IMG/VR virus record: IMGVR_UViG_3300046462_000393
Span: 1-45,488 of that record
Direction: 5' to 3' (one strand)
Origin: a virus
DNA: 45,488 nucleotides
Shown: positions 45,449 through 45,488 of the stretch, one piece after another
How the letters are laid out: each line of letters begins with the position of its first letter
Position numbering within the stretch: the first letter of the stretch is position 1
The notes under the pieces: generated by a model
What the model saw: only the letters and a program-made list of their open reading frames with translations
Databases searched by the model: none
What the model was told of the DNA's origin: nothing
Translations under genes and position numbers: made by a program

Positions 45449-45488
45449 TGGCGGCCAAACCAGTGTTTGATTTTGTCATCAAGGATGC
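45448..45488 (+). CDS. Small hypothetical protein, 5' part (continues at position 1)
   Basis: The start (MAAKPVFDFVIKDA) of the 45-residue protein completed at 1-116. ATG overlaps the previous stop. Truncated only because the circular map is opened here. Confidence 0.6.
   Translation, partial: MAAKPVFDFVIKD
45470..45488. repeat. Terminal direct repeat, right copy
   Basis: Identical to bases 1-19; see the left copy. It marks the circular join. Confidence 0.9.

Noticed and set aside
1-45488. tRNA genes, CRISPR arrays, insertion sequences
   Set aside because: None found by eye: no cloverleaf with a GTTCGA-type loop, no regularly spaced repeats of 25-40 bases, and no transposase-like protein.

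Overview
This window is the complete or nearly complete genome of a tailed phage, about 45.5 kb, with an alphaproteobacterial host. The same 19 bases occur at both ends (1-19 and 45470-45488), and one small gene runs across the junction, so the map is circular or circularly permuted. The virion genes are of the short-tailed (podovirus-like) kind: terminase, head-tail connector portal, scaffold, capsid, two tail tubular proteins, internal ejection proteins, tailspike and tail fibre. The host assignment rests on three things read directly: a GcrA-like protein, a cluster of TTAA-N7-TTAA sites matching the CtrA consensus, and GC-rich alphaproteobacterial-looking proteins. The genus cannot be fixed from sequence alone. 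No integrase, RNA polymerase, DNA polymerase, tRNA or CRISPR array was seen.

Layout. A divergent control region (42686-42783) carries two near-identical promoter/operator units facing opposite ways. To the right, a cascade of small overlapping genes (42784 through the junction to 1870) encodes a Cro/CI-like repressor, small HTH proteins, a RusA-like resolvase, a GcrA-like regulator, a replication-type protein and a 2OG-Fe(II) oxygenase. To the left, a long minus-strand operon (42685 to 35001) encodes an HTH protein, a YqaJ-like exonuclease, an annealing protein, a glycosyltransferase/methyltransferase trio, a nucleoside deoxyribosyltransferase-like enzyme and a row of small zinc-ribbon and unknown proteins. 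A second minus-strand cluster (3085 to 1845) lies next to a divergent CtrA-like site. The plus-strand late region (4258-35000) holds packaging, head, tail, spike, ejection, fibre and lysis genes. A glycan-type block (oxygenase, methyltransferase, TPR-glycosyltransferase, HNH endonuclease) sits between scaffold and capsid, and an NDP-sugar dehydratase sits between spike and tail tube.

The most interesting feature is a possible link to the host cell cycle. The phage has a GcrA-like gene, a perfect 16-bp chromosomal parS palindrome inside that gene, six exact TTAA-N7-TTAA sites plus three one-mismatch sites, and an adenine-type DNA methyltransferase. A repressor switch without a visible integrase, together with a ParB site, suggests that the phage may persist as an extrachromosomal element that uses host partition machinery. 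That is a hypothesis; the motifs themselves are directly visible.
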